From: Acinetobacter sp. ANC 5054
Lineage (GTDB): Bacteria > Pseudomonadota > Gammaproteobacteria > Pseudomonadales > Moraxellaceae
Direction of reading: 5' to 3'
NCBI RefSeq assembly: GCF_002135295.1
Contig: NZ_NEGG01000017.1
Location: 17,943 to 81,942, forward strand
DNA: 64,000 nucleotides
Every line of letters starts with the position of its first letter. The first letter of the stretch is position 1. Made by a program: the position numbers and the translations under genes. Below the pieces are notes generated by a model. That model saw only the letters and a list, made by a program, of their open reading frames with translations, ran no database searches and was not told where the DNA came from. Shown here piece by piece: positions 48,600 to 58,859 of the stretch.

Positions 48600-51500
48600 T
48601 TAGAAACGCCAGTTGTAGAATAAATCGATTGCGCGCTCTAAAGATTGGCTCGCTTCCAAATACAAACGTTGGTTCATCTGGTAACGTAAAGTCAATTTAT
48701 TCACTGGTGTAAACACCCCTACACCATAACGAATAAACAAGTCTGGCGTGATATAACCTGTTAATGATACTTGCGTATCATCACCCGTTCCTTGCGCATC
48801 CAGTGCCAAACCACTTAGACCAAATGTACGACCAATTTGATTGGTCAATGCACGCGTACCACCCAAGCCCATACTAATCCCTGCCGCAGCAATGGTATTG
48901 TTTACGTCAGAACGGAAACCTTCTGCCTGACTTAAACCAGAACTACCTTCATTAATACGACCTGTAATTAGGGCATTTAAAGCTTCTTGTTCAGATAAAC
49001 CCGCATCGTTATAGACTTGAATCGCAGGGCTTGAAGCTGTACCGGTCACACGAACACCAACCGTACTGCCTTGAACCGATTTATTGGCATCAATATCCAG
49101 TGTTGGATTGGCTAAAGGACCATTGAAACGTGCAATTGCACGATTCAGGTCTAGGCTTTGACCATAGGCTTCGATTTTCACACGTTGTGATACACCAATC
49201 GCACCGTTAGCGCGCATTGCCGTTTCCAGACCACGTTGAGTTAAATTGACTCGCCCAATCAGTGGAATACGACTGTTGAACCCTTGGAAGATCACTTGAT
49301 TACCAAGACTGACTTGTACATCTGCACGAATATCCCAAGGGCGTGCAGATTTTAAAATTTCAAGTTGATTATCACCTTCGTGCACAATCCGCACATCGGA
49401 AGACACGTTCACAACAGGTTGCGAAGCCTCAGGCATCGAAATTAATGCACGAGGTACATCAATTTTGCCGCTGAGGCTCAAGCGTTTCTTCATCGGTTGT
49501 ACATCTAAAGATAAGTCTGGTGTAACCACCGCAGTGATCAGCGGTGCTTGACGAACGAGTAACTCAGAACCTTTTAGCTGCAACTGGATACGTGGTTCAT
49601 TTTTCCAGTCAATATCACCAGTTAGCTTGCCGACACCACGACCACTGTTAAATGCACCATCAATGGTTGCATGGTTCTGACGCACTGCCGAATATAACTG
49701 AATATTGGTTAAATTCACTGGTAATGAAATCATGCTAATCGAACCGTCTTTGACTCGAACTTCACCATCCATTAACGGTTGACTGAGGGTTCCGCTAATT
49801 TTACCAGCATAAGACAAAGTGCCACCCATAGCGCGTACGTCTTGAATAAATGGTTTTAAGATTTTCAATTGCACTTGGTTAAAGGCAACTTCACCACGGA
49901 TCGGCTTATTGGCTTTATAAGGATCAATAATAATATTGGCATAACCAGTACCAATATCAGGTGCTTTAGTATCTAAACGGATTTGTAAACCATCTGCCAC
50001 GCTCTTGGCGATTAAACCCACTTCATCATATTTCAGTGTCGATGCAAGGTATTGTGGATCATCCGCAGATAAGCCCAATAAACCGTCACGAGTCACCAAA
50101 CGTGCGTCAATTTTTGGTCGTGCGCCTTGTGCCCAAGATGCTTTAGCATAGCCATTCACTTTACCTGTAATCGCAAGTCCTTCAGGCATGAAGGCAGCGA
50201 AATCATTTAGGTCTAAGTTTTTGGTCACAAATGAAACATTACCACGCTTTGGATTCACACGAATGGGTTGATCAAAACATAGTTCACTGAGCTGACTCAT
50301 CCAACAATGTGCACCAATGAATAAATCAGACTGTGCGGTGTTATAAATGACTGAGGCATTTTGGCGTTGAACCAAATGTGTACGTAATGAGTCAAAATCA
50401 CCTTTTTGGATTTGACCTAACCAATTATTTTGGGCATTAAAGCCACCAGCCAACTGTACATAGAATCTCGATAACTTGTTATTGGCACTGACTTGCAGCA
50501 CATGTGCATTACGTGTACCTGCAAGGTTGATCTGACCTTTTTCAATTTCACGGTTATTGCTACGTAAATTTTCCATGGTTGCAGTGAGCAAACTTGGCGT
50601 AGTTGCCGAGGTTGGTAACTCACCTTGTATACGGATTTTCTTCACACTCAATAAATTATTAAATGCAAAGTCATCCACGGCAATATTGGCAGAAGCTTGT
50701 AAACGCGGCTGGGCTTGTACATTTAAATAACCATAGGCACGACCACGCAGCCCTGGATATAGCTCATACAAAGCAGGCGCATTAATTTTCAACTGTAAAT
50801 TTTGTGCATTGCCTGTGGCTTGAATTTGATTATTGGCATAAGCCAACAGCAAATTATTCGCTTCAAATTGTTGTGGCATAAAGCCCTTTTGATTTGAATT
50901 GATGACCACTGCCAAGTTACCTTGACCACGTACAGGCTTGCCATTGATCATACCCGCCAAATTCAAACGTTCAATTTGAATGCGCTTCAGCGCGTCTGAC
51001 CATACACCATTGGTTCTTAAATTACCTGAGAGTTCACCACGTAAATTTGATGCAAAATAATGTGGTTTAAAACGCACTAATGAGGCATTAATATCCCAAC
51101 CTATGGCTTTATTTAAACTCACTTTACCATTGGCAGATATTTTACCTGCGATACCATCATGACGTAATTCATCAATCTTAATCAGCTCAGGCGTACCCGA
51201 AACTTTGAAATTTAAAGTGCCTTTACTTGCTTCTAATTGGCTTGCATCCAAAGCGCCATCATAGTTCACAGCAAATGCTTTAAATCCACCGCCGCTTTTC
51301 TCATCATGGAATGTGAGTGCTGCAGTTGACTTACCCGTTAAATGTACAAATTCATTTTGCTGTGCCAAACGCCCTGTTAAATTAATGTTATCTAACTGGA
51401 TAATTTGTTGATTTGGTCGTGCATAACCATTGGCTTTTAAAGAGCCTGTCACTTGATCTACTGGCGCCGCTGCAACAATGGTTTGTGGATTGAAATGTTC

Positions 51501-53123
51501 AGCTTGTAAATTGGCATGCCATTTCAGCATACGTTTTTTATCTGGCAACTCTACAACTGCACTACCTTTTAACTGACCTTTGTCTGCGATATAGCTAAAT
51601 GCTGGAACATTTAAATTATTATTTTTCAGGTTTAATTTGGCTTGGTATTGACCTGCGGGCAAGGTCGCTTTTTCATGGCGTGAAACCGTAGTTGCGACAT
51701 TAATATTTTGCTGTCCTTCTGTCAGCGCCAACTGTACATCACCCGATGCACTGCTTAACCAGCCCACATATGGCACAGCACGATCAATATTTTTCCAAGA
51801 CACATCCATCAGCATCGGCTGTGCTTTGTTATTTTTTGCAGGGTTTTGATCGAGTTTTAAATTCCACGTTTCATATTGATCAAAATCAACCAATGCGGTT
51901 AAGTGCAATCCTTTTTCAAGGCTACCTTTTGAAGCAATATTGCTATTTAAACTGACTGGCAAAAAGTCCTGAATCACTTGTGGAATCAGCTTATCTTTTG
52001 GATTAATTTTATCTAAACGACCTTTAACGTCCCAATGCACATGGTCTTGCCAACTCACCATCCCAGCCAAATTAACTGCACCATTCATCACTTGACCATT
52101 AAGATTGGTGATATCTAATTGATTGATCAAATCGGTATGCATAATGGCATTATATTTTCCTTCAGGAATATTTTTACCTGAAAGGTCAGTATTTACATCG
52201 AGATTCAAACGTTTAATATCACCATCAAATTTTGCCAGACCCTTTTTAATAAAGAGCGCTTGTTCTTTGAGCAACGGCAAATTGTACTGATTAAATCTTA
52301 ATGCACCAAACATTGGCACATCTTTACGTACAGGATGGACAACCGCCCAACCCGTCAGTAAATCAGGTGTATGTGTTGCCACACCAGCTTGAATAGTATC
52401 TAAACTTCCCTTCGCCACGACTTGAATATCATGAATATTCAGCGGTTCCCTTAAGGAAGGTAAATTGACTATGCCGACTGCATCGAGTGGATATTTACCT
52501 TCAAACTTCATCGTTCCAGAAGCATTGCGTACCGATAAATACCCCATGTCTACACGTGAATCTTTAAACTTTAATTCCGTGCCAGACCAAAGTGCTTCGT
52601 TTAATTCAATATCGTAGAATTCAACAGCACTACTATGGGTTTTAATCTGCATATGGTCTAGATCTGCATGATCGACACGCAGAACAAAAGGCAATCGAAT
52701 TTCACTAAAAGCAAATGGCTTATCGCTCGGTTCGCCTTTGGTAATAATTTGCAGATTTTTAACATCAGCACTATTGAGGTGAATTTCTTTATTGATGATG
52801 GCACGCCAGCCCAACTTCACATCGGCACGATCAATTTTGACATCAACAGGTTTTAAGGTGACCAAGACATTTTTGAGAATAATGCCACGCCAGAGGTTAC
52901 CGCTTTCATATTCATAATGAATAATTTGTTGACGTTCAAGCACACGATCGAGCAGGAATTTACTTCCCTTATCTGTAGAGAACATTACTGCCAACGCAGC
53001 AACCAAAAAGATAAGCACAAACACGAAGGTCAAAATGACGCTTCGAAGAATACGACGCTTCTTCGGTAGATTTTGTTCTACCGGCGCTTCGTTTTCTGGT
53101 TCCTGCTGTTCGTGGTCAGTCAT
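48600..53123 (-). CDS. tamB: Translocation and assembly module inner-membrane component TamB
   Basis: 1507 residues. N-terminal anchor helix (about 23-49, 'RRILRSVILTFVFVLIFLVAALAVMF'), a long beta-helical/amphipathic-strand tract of repeats and the C-terminal TamB (DUF490) domain with 'ALNALITGRINEG', 'ISMGLGGTRALTNQIGRTFGLSGLALDAQG' and 'RYGVGVFTPVNKLTLRYQMNQRLYLEASQSLERAIDLFYNWRF'. E. coli TamB is 1259 aa. The protein spans the periplasm and transfers lipids and/or supports TamA. tamA is 22 bp upstream. Confidence 0.95.
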   Translation of the reverse strand: MTDHEQQEPENEAPVEQNLPKKRRILRSVILTFVFVLIFLVAALAVMFSTDKGSKFLLDRVLERQQIIHYEYESGNLWRGIILKNVLVTLKPVDVKIDRADVKLGWRAIINKEIHLNSADVKNLQIITKGEPSDKPFAFSEIRLPFVLRVDHADLDHMQIKTHSSAVEFYDIELNEALWSGTELKFKDSRVDMGYLSVRNASGTMKFEGKYPLDAVGIVNLPSLREPLNIHDIQVVAKGSLDTIQAGVATHTPDLLTGWAVVHPVRKDVPMFGALRFNQYNLPLLKEQALFIKKGLAKFDGDIKRLNLDVNTDLSGKNIPEGKYNAIMHTDLINQLDITNLNGQVMNGAVNLAGMVSWQDHVHWDVKGRLDKINPKDKLIPQVIQDFLPVSLNSNIASKGSLEKGLHLTALVDFDQYETWNLKLDQNPAKNNKAQPMLMDVSWKNIDRAVPYVGWLSSASGDVQLALTEGQQNINVATTVSRHEKATLPAGQYQAKLNLKNNNLNVPAFSYIADKGQLKGSAVVELPDKKRMLKWHANLQAEHFNPQTIVAAAPVDQVTGSLKANGYARPNQQIIQLDNINLTGRLAQQNEFVHLTGKSTAALTFHDEKSGGGFKAFAVNYDGALDASQLEASKGTLNFKVSGTPELIKIDELRHDGIAGKISANGKVSLNKAIGWDINASLVRFKPHYFASNLRGELSGNLRTNGVWSDALKRIQIERLNLAGMINGKPVRGQGNLAVVINSNQKGFMPQQFEANNLLLAYANNQIQATGNAQNLQLKINAPALYELYPGLRGRAYGYLNVQAQPRLQASANIAVDDFAFNNLLSVKKIRIQGELPTSATTPSLLTATMENLRSNNREIEKGQINLAGTRNAHVLQVSANNKLSRFYVQLAGGFNAQNNWLGQIQKGDFDSLRTHLVQRQNASVIYNTAQSDLFIGAHCWMSQLSELCFDQPIRVNPKRGNVSFVTKNLDLNDFAAFMPEGLAITGKVNGYAKASWAQGARPKIDARLVTRDGLLGLSADDPQYLASTLKYDEVGLIAKSVADGLQIRLDTKAPDIGTGYANIIIDPYKANKPIRGEVAFNQVQLKILKPFIQDVRAMGGTLSYAGKISGTLSQPLMDGEVRVKDGSISMISLPVNLTNIQLYSAVRQNHATIDGAFNSGRGVGKLTGDIDWKNEPRIQLQLKGSELLVRQAPLITAVVTPDLSLDVQPMKKRLSLSGKIDVPRALISMPEASQPVVNVSSDVRIVHEGDNQLEILKSARPWDIRADVQVSLGNQVIFQGFNSRIPLIGRVNLTQRGLETAMRANGAIGVSQRVKIEAYGQSLDLNRAIARFNGPLANPTLDIDANKSVQGSTVGVRVTGTASSPAIQVYNDAGLSEQEALNALITGRINEGSSGLSQAEGFRSDVNNTIAAAGISMGLGGTRALTNQIGRTFGLSGLALDAQGTGDDTQVSLTGYITPDLFIRYGVGVFTPVNKLTLRYQMNQRLYLEASQSLERAIDLFYNWRF

Positions 53124-53145
53124 AAATAACCTTAATCACCTAAAA

Positions 53146-55887
53146 TTATAATTGTGAGCCAATAAAGAAATGTAGTCGGATCGGTTTACTGTCATCTGAA
53201 AGCCCAGTTGCCACGTCTAAACGAATTGGACCAATCGGCGATGCCCAGCGAATCCCTAAACCTGCACTATATGCGGTTGGCGTATTAAAATCTTTATCGT
53301 AAGCATTACCAAAGTCGCTAAATACCGCTGCGCGCCAACCTTCTTTAAATTGATAGTTGTATTCTAATGAACCCGTTGCAAGGACTTGGCCACCAATTTT
53401 ATAGCCATTTTCTTCGGCAGCTAAGCTCTTATAATCGAAACCACGAATGGTTTGGTCACCACCAGTAAAGTAACGAATGTTATAAGGAACTTTATCAAAG
53501 TTTTTGGTAAAAATATAACCTAAATCGCTGCGCCCAACGAACTGATGATTGTCATTTTCACCCAATGAATAGATGAAGCGCCACCCCGCATTTACAATCG
53601 CCATATCAGTATCTGACAGCAGGCTTTCACTACCCAATTCCACTTTATAGGTTTGCTTAAAACCTTTAGATGGGTTTACACGTTTGTCTGAATCTGTACG
53701 TGAAACTTCATAACCAACCAATAACGATTGCTGTTCATTATTTTTATTCACCAAGAACGCATCTGGAATATCAGTTGCGGTATTTAAACCATCATTGGTA
53801 ATTCGGTCTAAACGGTAACGCATACCAAAAGTATGTTGCCAACTGCCACGAGGGTTTTTAATAATACGGTCAGCACCTGCAACCGCAGATTCAATCAATA
53901 GATTTACCCCTTGACCGACATCATTTCGTTCTTCACGTTCATAACCACCAACCAAACTGACATAATCATTTAAAGGATGGTTATAAGGGATGTTATAGCG
54001 CCCATCGATGGCTTGACGTATTTTTGACACTTCCATATTGGCATCAAAAGAATGCCCACGTTTATTCACAATGGCACGGCGGTACTGACCACGTACACGT
54101 GTGCCTGTATCTGTGCCAAAACCCGCACCAATTTCAGCGCTGTTTAATTTATCTGCATTGAGCGTCACAATCACAGGGACTTTTTTCTCTTCACGCGCCT
54201 GCGCTTTTAAACGTTCCTGTTCTTCCTGTTTTGCGTCTTGCGTATCTTGTAGGCTGCGGAGTTTTGAAGACTGTTCTGGATCATTCACACCAGCAAACTG
54301 ATCTTCATTCACCACTTTCTGTGTCACTTCCTTGCTAGAGTCGACTTCTTTTTTGTCTTGAACAACGACAGAACTTTCAGACAATTTATTTTGATCAACC
54401 AGTGCTTGAATATCTGGTGGAAGCTCTAAAGGTTTCTCAATCGGATCTGGACGAATTGCATCCACTAAGGTGTAATTAAAATATCGAGAGTTGGTTAAAT
54501 TGTTGGCTAAGCCATTCACACGCCAGAAGGTATAATCCGCACCATCTTCCCATGTAACCAATTTTTCCAAAATATCATGATCCAGCGGAAATTCAGCATC
54601 GGGATCACTCATACGAAATTCAACGTTCCCCAGTTTGTAACGCTCGCCAGTTTCATAGCGCAAATTAATATCTGCGGTATTTTGAGGTTGTGCAACTTTT
54701 ACATCATGGAGACGCCAATAAGAATCGAAATAACCGTTATTGGTCGCAGCTTCATTAATTCGATTTTTAGTGGTTTCATAATCACCATGATTCAGAATGT
54801 CACCTTCTTCCTGATCAGGTAATACACCAATGACTTGGAACTGCGCTTGATTTGCGCCAGGCCCTGAAAATTCGATATTTTGTTTTTCAATTTCGACAGG
54901 CGCATTTGGTGTAACCAGAACACGAACTTTACTGTCAGAGATTTTATCAAACTTAAATTCAGATTGATAAAAACCCACTGCCTGCGCGGCTTGATTTGAC
55001 AGCGTTCTTAGTTGAGGTAAAGCTGATGGAAAATCACTAAAGGATTCTTGAGTAAAACTCGATAACTTACCTTTGATATTGGCTTTTAAATTTTCAAGTG
55101 CTGCACCATATTCCTTACTCGAAACACTACTGGTGTTATGGGCAGAAGTGATTTCAACATCCGCAGATATACGGGGTACTTTCGCTGTATTTAACTGCCG
55201 AGGTGGACGAACTTTATATAAGATACGCTTAAAGAAGCCCGGAGCTTCATCATCTTCAACACCATTGAGACTCAACTCATTTAAAGTATTGGCATCTTCA
55301 TTACGTGCCGCAATAATTTCTCTATCTGAACGAATTTCACCCATTAACTGTTCAACGTTAACAGGAGCTTGGTTAATTTCGACTAATTCTTGTTGGGTAA
55401 TATCTGAAATAACCACTTCATTTTGCTGAGTTGCACGGTACTCTTGAGCTTGGTGTTTTGCATCTTCAGCAACTTTAAAAATTTCATTCGCCATATTTTG
55501 ATCAATGGGCGTGACTGGTAGATTTTCTAGATCTTCAAACTCAATCGGTTTGAATACATCTAGTTTTGCAGTTCCTTGTTGCTGCTCTTCCAGCATTTTT
55601 AAGCTATCAACCGACTCATCTGGTTCATGCATATTTTCAATTTTATCAACAGCTTCAGGTGTCGCAATTCCCTGCTTTACAGCCTCATTCTTGATTTCAG
55701 AGACAATCTCTGCTTTTGTATCAGTCGACTCAATTGAATTATTTTGTGCGGTTTGGGCGAAACTATGCTGAGCAAACAAAGCTAAAAAGATGCTCATATA
55801 TAGGCTTTTGTTGCTATGATGCTGTCGTATGCAGTGCGCCATACTGTGATGAAGCATAGTTTTTTTAAACTTGATTTTTGCAGACAT
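53146..55887 (-). CDS. tamA: Translocation and assembly module outer-membrane component TamA
   Basis: 913 residues, an Omp85 protein. The C-terminal barrel ('GDQTIRGFDYKSLAAEENGYKIGGQVLATGSLEYNYQFKEGWRAAVFSDFGNAYD' to 'GLGIRWASPIGPIRLDVATGLSDDSKPIRLHFFIGSQL') is typical, with POTRA domains before it ('YNIPYNHPLNDYVSLVGGYEREERNDVGQGV' is barrel-proximal). Much longer than E. coli TamA (577) because of about 330 extra N-terminal residues rich in Gln/Glu/Asn. Signal peptide 'SIFLALFAQHSFAQ' is about residues 32-46, with a basic stretch before it. ATG 55887 is used; TTG 55902 is the longer option. Confidence 0.92.
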   Translation of the reverse strand: MSAKIKFKKTMLHHSMAHCIRQHHSNKSLYMSIFLALFAQHSFAQTAQNNSIESTDTKAEIVSEIKNEAVKQGIATPEAVDKIENMHEPDESVDSLKMLEEQQQGTAKLDVFKPIEFEDLENLPVTPIDQNMANEIFKVAEDAKHQAQEYRATQQNEVVISDITQQELVEINQAPVNVEQLMGEIRSDREIIAARNEDANTLNELSLNGVEDDEAPGFFKRILYKVRPPRQLNTAKVPRISADVEITSAHNTSSVSSKEYGAALENLKANIKGKLSSFTQESFSDFPSALPQLRTLSNQAAQAVGFYQSEFKFDKISDSKVRVLVTPNAPVEIEKQNIEFSGPGANQAQFQVIGVLPDQEEGDILNHGDYETTKNRINEAATNNGYFDSYWRLHDVKVAQPQNTADINLRYETGERYKLGNVEFRMSDPDAEFPLDHDILEKLVTWEDGADYTFWRVNGLANNLTNSRYFNYTLVDAIRPDPIEKPLELPPDIQALVDQNKLSESSVVVQDKKEVDSSKEVTQKVVNEDQFAGVNDPEQSSKLRSLQDTQDAKQEEQERLKAQAREEKKVPVIVTLNADKLNSAEIGAGFGTDTGTRVRGQYRRAIVNKRGHSFDANMEVSKIRQAIDGRYNIPYNHPLNDYVSLVGGYEREERNDVGQGVNLLIESAVAGADRIIKNPRGSWQHTFGMRYRLDRITNDGLNTATDIPDAFLVNKNNEQQSLLVGYEVSRTDSDKRVNPSKGFKQTYKVELGSESLLSDTDMAIVNAGWRFIYSLGENDNHQFVGRSDLGYIFTKNFDKVPYNIRYFTGGDQTIRGFDYKSLAAEENGYKIGGQVLATGSLEYNYQFKEGWRAAVFSDFGNAYDKDFNTPTAYSAGLGIRWASPIGPIRLDVATGLSDDSKPIRLHFFIGSQL

Positions 55888-56064
55888 AGCAGACTCTAAC
55901 AAATTTCATTATGTAATGGACAAAATCAACTAAATTATGAGCTAAAGAACTTATATCTATTGATTTTTCGCCATCCCCAAACTCAAAAACATATTACATG
56001 ATTTTTTTAGAGTTTTTACCAATCACTCACATTTCTTAATAAAACTTAATGAAGCAAGACGCTT
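55888..56064. other. Divergent region tamA/lplT-like
   Basis: 177 bp holding both promoters. AT-rich, no ORF. Confidence 0.4.
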
Positions 56065-57384
56065 ATGAACAACAATGAACATCTGCTAGGTACACGCCGT
56101 TTCCTACCTATGTTTTTGACCCAATTTTTTGGGGCGCTCAATGACAATGTGTATAAACAGGCTTTACTACTCGTTATCACCTATGGACTGATTCAACAGC
56201 AAGCTTTACCCATAAGTACGCTCAATAATCTAGCTGCGCTATTGTTTATTTTACCCTACTTTATATTTTCAGCGACCGCTGGACAGATCGCAGATAAGTT
56301 TGAACGTTCACAACTTGTCCGAGGCATTAAGGTTTTAGAAATTATCATTATGTTGATTGGGAGTTTGGGCTTTCTCACTGGTCATTTATGGTTACTTTTA
56401 CTTGCCTTATTTATGATGGGAACACATTCCACCTTCTTTGGCCCAATCAAATATGCGATCTTGCCAGAGATCTTAAAACCAAATGAACTCATGTCTGGAA
56501 ATGCTTTGTTCCAATCTGGCACCTCCATGGCTATTTTGTTCGGTATGATTTTAGGTGGTGCTGTTATTGCCTCTTCACATGGCGATCTTACTTGGATCAG
56601 TCTGACGGTCTTAAGCATTGCTATTTTGGGTTATATCTCAAGTCGCTTTATTCTCAAACAAAATGTGACTGCATCAGATTTAAAAATCGACTGGAACTTT
56701 TTTCGTACCAGTTATCAAACCATGAAATATGCCAAAAGTTTGCCTTTAGTCTTCACCATCCTACTCGGTAATTCGTGGTATTGGTTTTACGGCGCAACCT
56801 ATTTAACCCAAATTCCGCAAATGACTCAGCAAAACCTCCATGCCTCAGAAAATGTTGTAAGTCTATTGCTCACTTTCTTTTCTGTTGGCGTCGGCGTCGG
56901 CTCGCTGCTTTGTCGCAGACTTGGGGGGAGTCAGGTCAATATAAAAATGGTGCCGATTGGTGCAGTAGGCTTAACAGTATTTGCGCTTTATTTAGCAGCA
57001 AGCTTAAGTTTTGTACCTGAACATACAGGTCCATTAATCACCCTTTCTGAGGTTTTTAACCAAGGCTGGAGTTATTACCATGTCATGATTGCGGTGACGT
57101 TATTGGGAATTAGTGGTGGTTTTTATATCGTTCCGCTCTATGCGATGATGCAAGCTTATTCACCTCGCTCACATCGTGCACGAGTAGTTGCCGCTAATAA
57201 CATCTTAAATGCAGTATTTATGGTATCTTCTGCTATATTTTCAATTATCATTCTGAGTGTATTACAGATTGATATTAAAATACTTTTTTGCATCACAGCT
57301 GTACTTAGTGCCATTTTCTGTATTTGGCTGTTAAAACGAATCAAACCTTTGCTTAAAACTACGCAAGTCTCTTTGGAGGATTAA
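56065..57384 (+). CDS. MFS transporter related to lysophospholipid transporter LplT
   Basis: A 439-residue MFS protein with 12 TM helices. 'LLGTRRFLPMFLTQFFGALNDNVYKQALLLVITYGL' is the mark of the LplT/Aas-N-terminal family, whose members flip lysophosphatidylethanolamine for re-acylation. 'GTHSTFFGPIKYAILPEILKPNELMSGNALFQSGTSMAILFG' also fits. The Aas acyltransferase is not adjacent. Its stop is 3 bp before coq7, so the genes form an operon. Confidence 0.85.
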   Translation: MNNNEHLLGTRRFLPMFLTQFFGALNDNVYKQALLLVITYGLIQQQALPISTLNNLAALLFILPYFIFSATAGQIADKFERSQLVRGIKVLEIIIMLIGSLGFLTGHLWLLLLALFMMGTHSTFFGPIKYAILPEILKPNELMSGNALFQSGTSMAILFGMILGGAVIASSHGDLTWISLTVLSIAILGYISSRFILKQNVTASDLKIDWNFFRTSYQTMKYAKSLPLVFTILLGNSWYWFYGATYLTQIPQMTQQNLHASENVVSLLLTFFSVGVGVGSLLCRRLGGSQVNIKMVPIGAVGLTVFALYLAASLSFVPEHTGPLITLSEVFNQGWSYYHVMIAVTLLGISGGFYIVPLYAMMQAYSPRSHRARVVAANNILNAVFMVSSAIFSIIILSVLQIDIKILFCITAVLSAIFCIWLLKRIKPLLKTTQVSLED

Positions 57385-57387
57385 TCC

Positions 57388-58023
57388 ATGCGTCAATTCA
57401 CAGGTATCGACAAACTTATTCATTCTTTTGATCAAGCCTTACGTAGTTTGGTACCAGGTGCAACCGCCGCACACCGTGAAAATCCATCTGTAGCAGAAAG
57501 CACCCATTTGGCTGTCAGCGAAGCACGTCATGTCGCAGGTTTAATGCGCGTTAATCACAGTGGAGAAGTTTGTGCTCAAGCCTTATATCATGGGCAAGCA
57601 ATGACCGCTAAACTTCCAAATGTCCGTAAAGAAATGGAACAAGCCGCAATTGAGGAACAAGATCATCTTGCTTGGTGTGAAGACCGCTTGAAAGAATTAG
57701 ACAGTCATACTAGCTTACTCAATCCCGTTTGGTATGGTCTTTCTTTTGGTATGGGTGCGCTAGCAGGTATTGCAGGTGACAAATACAGTTTAGGCTTTGT
57801 TGCTGAAACTGAACGTCAAGTGAGCCTCCATTTAGAAGATCATATTCGCCAGTTACCTGAACAAGATGAGCGTTCACGTAAAATATTGGTTCAAATGAAT
57901 GAAGATGAACTGCATCATCGTGATACAGCACTCAATGCAGGTGGCGTAGACTTGCCTGCACCTGTTCGTATTGCCATGACAGGCATTTCTAAACTGATGA
58001 CCAAGACCAGTTATTATATTTAA
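57388..58023 (+). CDS. coq7: 2-polyprenyl-3-methyl-6-methoxy-1,4-benzoquinone monooxygenase (Coq7)
   Basis: A 211-residue di-iron hydroxylase making the last ubiquinone ring hydroxylation. Iron ligands Glu60 ('NHSGEVCAQALYHGQ'), Glu90-x-x-His93 ('EEQDHLAWC'), Glu142 and Glu174-x-x-His177 ('EDELHHRDTAL'). Length fits the bacterial Coq7/CLK-1 type, used by Acinetobacter and Pseudomonas instead of UbiF. GGAGG lies 7 nt upstream of ATG, inside the end of the MFS gene. Confidence 0.95.
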   Translation: MRQFTGIDKLIHSFDQALRSLVPGATAAHRENPSVAESTHLAVSEARHVAGLMRVNHSGEVCAQALYHGQAMTAKLPNVRKEMEQAAIEEQDHLAWCEDRLKELDSHTSLLNPVWYGLSFGMGALAGIAGDKYSLGFVAETERQVSLHLEDHIRQLPEQDERSRKILVQMNEDELHHRDTALNAGGVDLPAPVRIAMTGISKLMTKTSYYI

Positions 58024-58057
58024 TGATCTCTAGCACACTTACTAAATAGCGAATACG

Positions 58058-58087
58058 AAAAGCCTGCAACCATGCAGGCTTTTTTTT
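58058..58087 (+). terminator. coq7 terminator
   Basis: AGCCTGCA/TGCAGGCT stem, ACCA loop and T-run; A-run before it. Bidirectional. Confidence 0.9.
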
Positions 58088-58092
58088 GCCTA

Positions 58093-58764
58093 TTATTCTA
58101 GTTTTAATACAATAATTCCTTCACCATCAAAACAGTTGATAGGTTTCCATTGACTCGGTGTAAACCAATCAAAATTCAAACTATAGCGTTGCTCGGTAGA
58201 TGGATAACCCTCTCCAGCTAATTCAAGTAACCATCCTGCTGGACAGATCTGTTTTTCATTTTCAATCAGCACTTCTTGATCATGTGCAAGTTCAATCAAT
58301 AAATTTCGATGTAGCTCAAAAGCAAGAACATCATATTGCCCCAACTTAAAACGATGTGGAAAACGTGCAGCGTTTAGACCTTGACGAATGTCGGTCATAG
58401 ATTCAACTGAATAACCTATTTCAAAATCACGATTAATCCATGTACTTACAGGAAGTACGACTTCACCAAAATGCAAAGGTTGCTGCAATTGAATATAGAT
58501 TTTCTTTTCATACTGCCGTTCAGCATAATCCGATCCGAGATCTGAAATTACAATCAATCCAAAAGTTACCGCAACAAATAAAGGGAAACACAGTACGCTA
58601 GATAAACCAATTTTAAGTACTGTATTCATTTTATACGGCGGATTTTTTTGCTTTTTATACCAGTTATTCCAACTCAACCAAATCGTAATGACGATAAAGA
58701 ACACCAAAATTGCAAAGCAAATAATCAGGAAACCTGCCGCACCAGCGCCATAACCTAAACCCAT
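58093..58764 (-). CDS. Uncharacterised membrane protein
   Basis: 223 residues. N-terminus MGLGYGAGAAGFLIICFAILVFFIVITIWLSW (TM1), second helix about 53-76, then a soluble periplasmic domain ('QLQQPLHFGEVVLPVSTWINRDFE...ICPAGWLLELAGEGYPS...'). The frame is open to 58893, but AAGGAATACT before the ATG at 58764 marks the start. No known domain recognised. Convergent with coq7 and just downstream of dedA. Confidence 0.72.
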   Translation of the reverse strand: MGLGYGAGAAGFLIICFAILVFFIVITIWLSWNNWYKKQKNPPYKMNTVLKIGLSSVLCFPLFVAVTFGLIVISDLGSDYAERQYEKKIYIQLQQPLHFGEVVLPVSTWINRDFEIGYSVESMTDIRQGLNAARFPHRFKLGQYDVLAFELHRNLLIELAHDQEVLIENEKQICPAGWLLELAGEGYPSTEQRYSLNFDWFTPSQWKPINCFDGEGIIVLKLE

Positions 58765-58859
58765 AGTATTCCTTCTATATGCAATCTTCTTAGCCTTTAT
58801 ACTTTTCACTGACGAGAAGCAAACCAGTGCTTTGTAATCGCTACAACTTGGTATAATCG

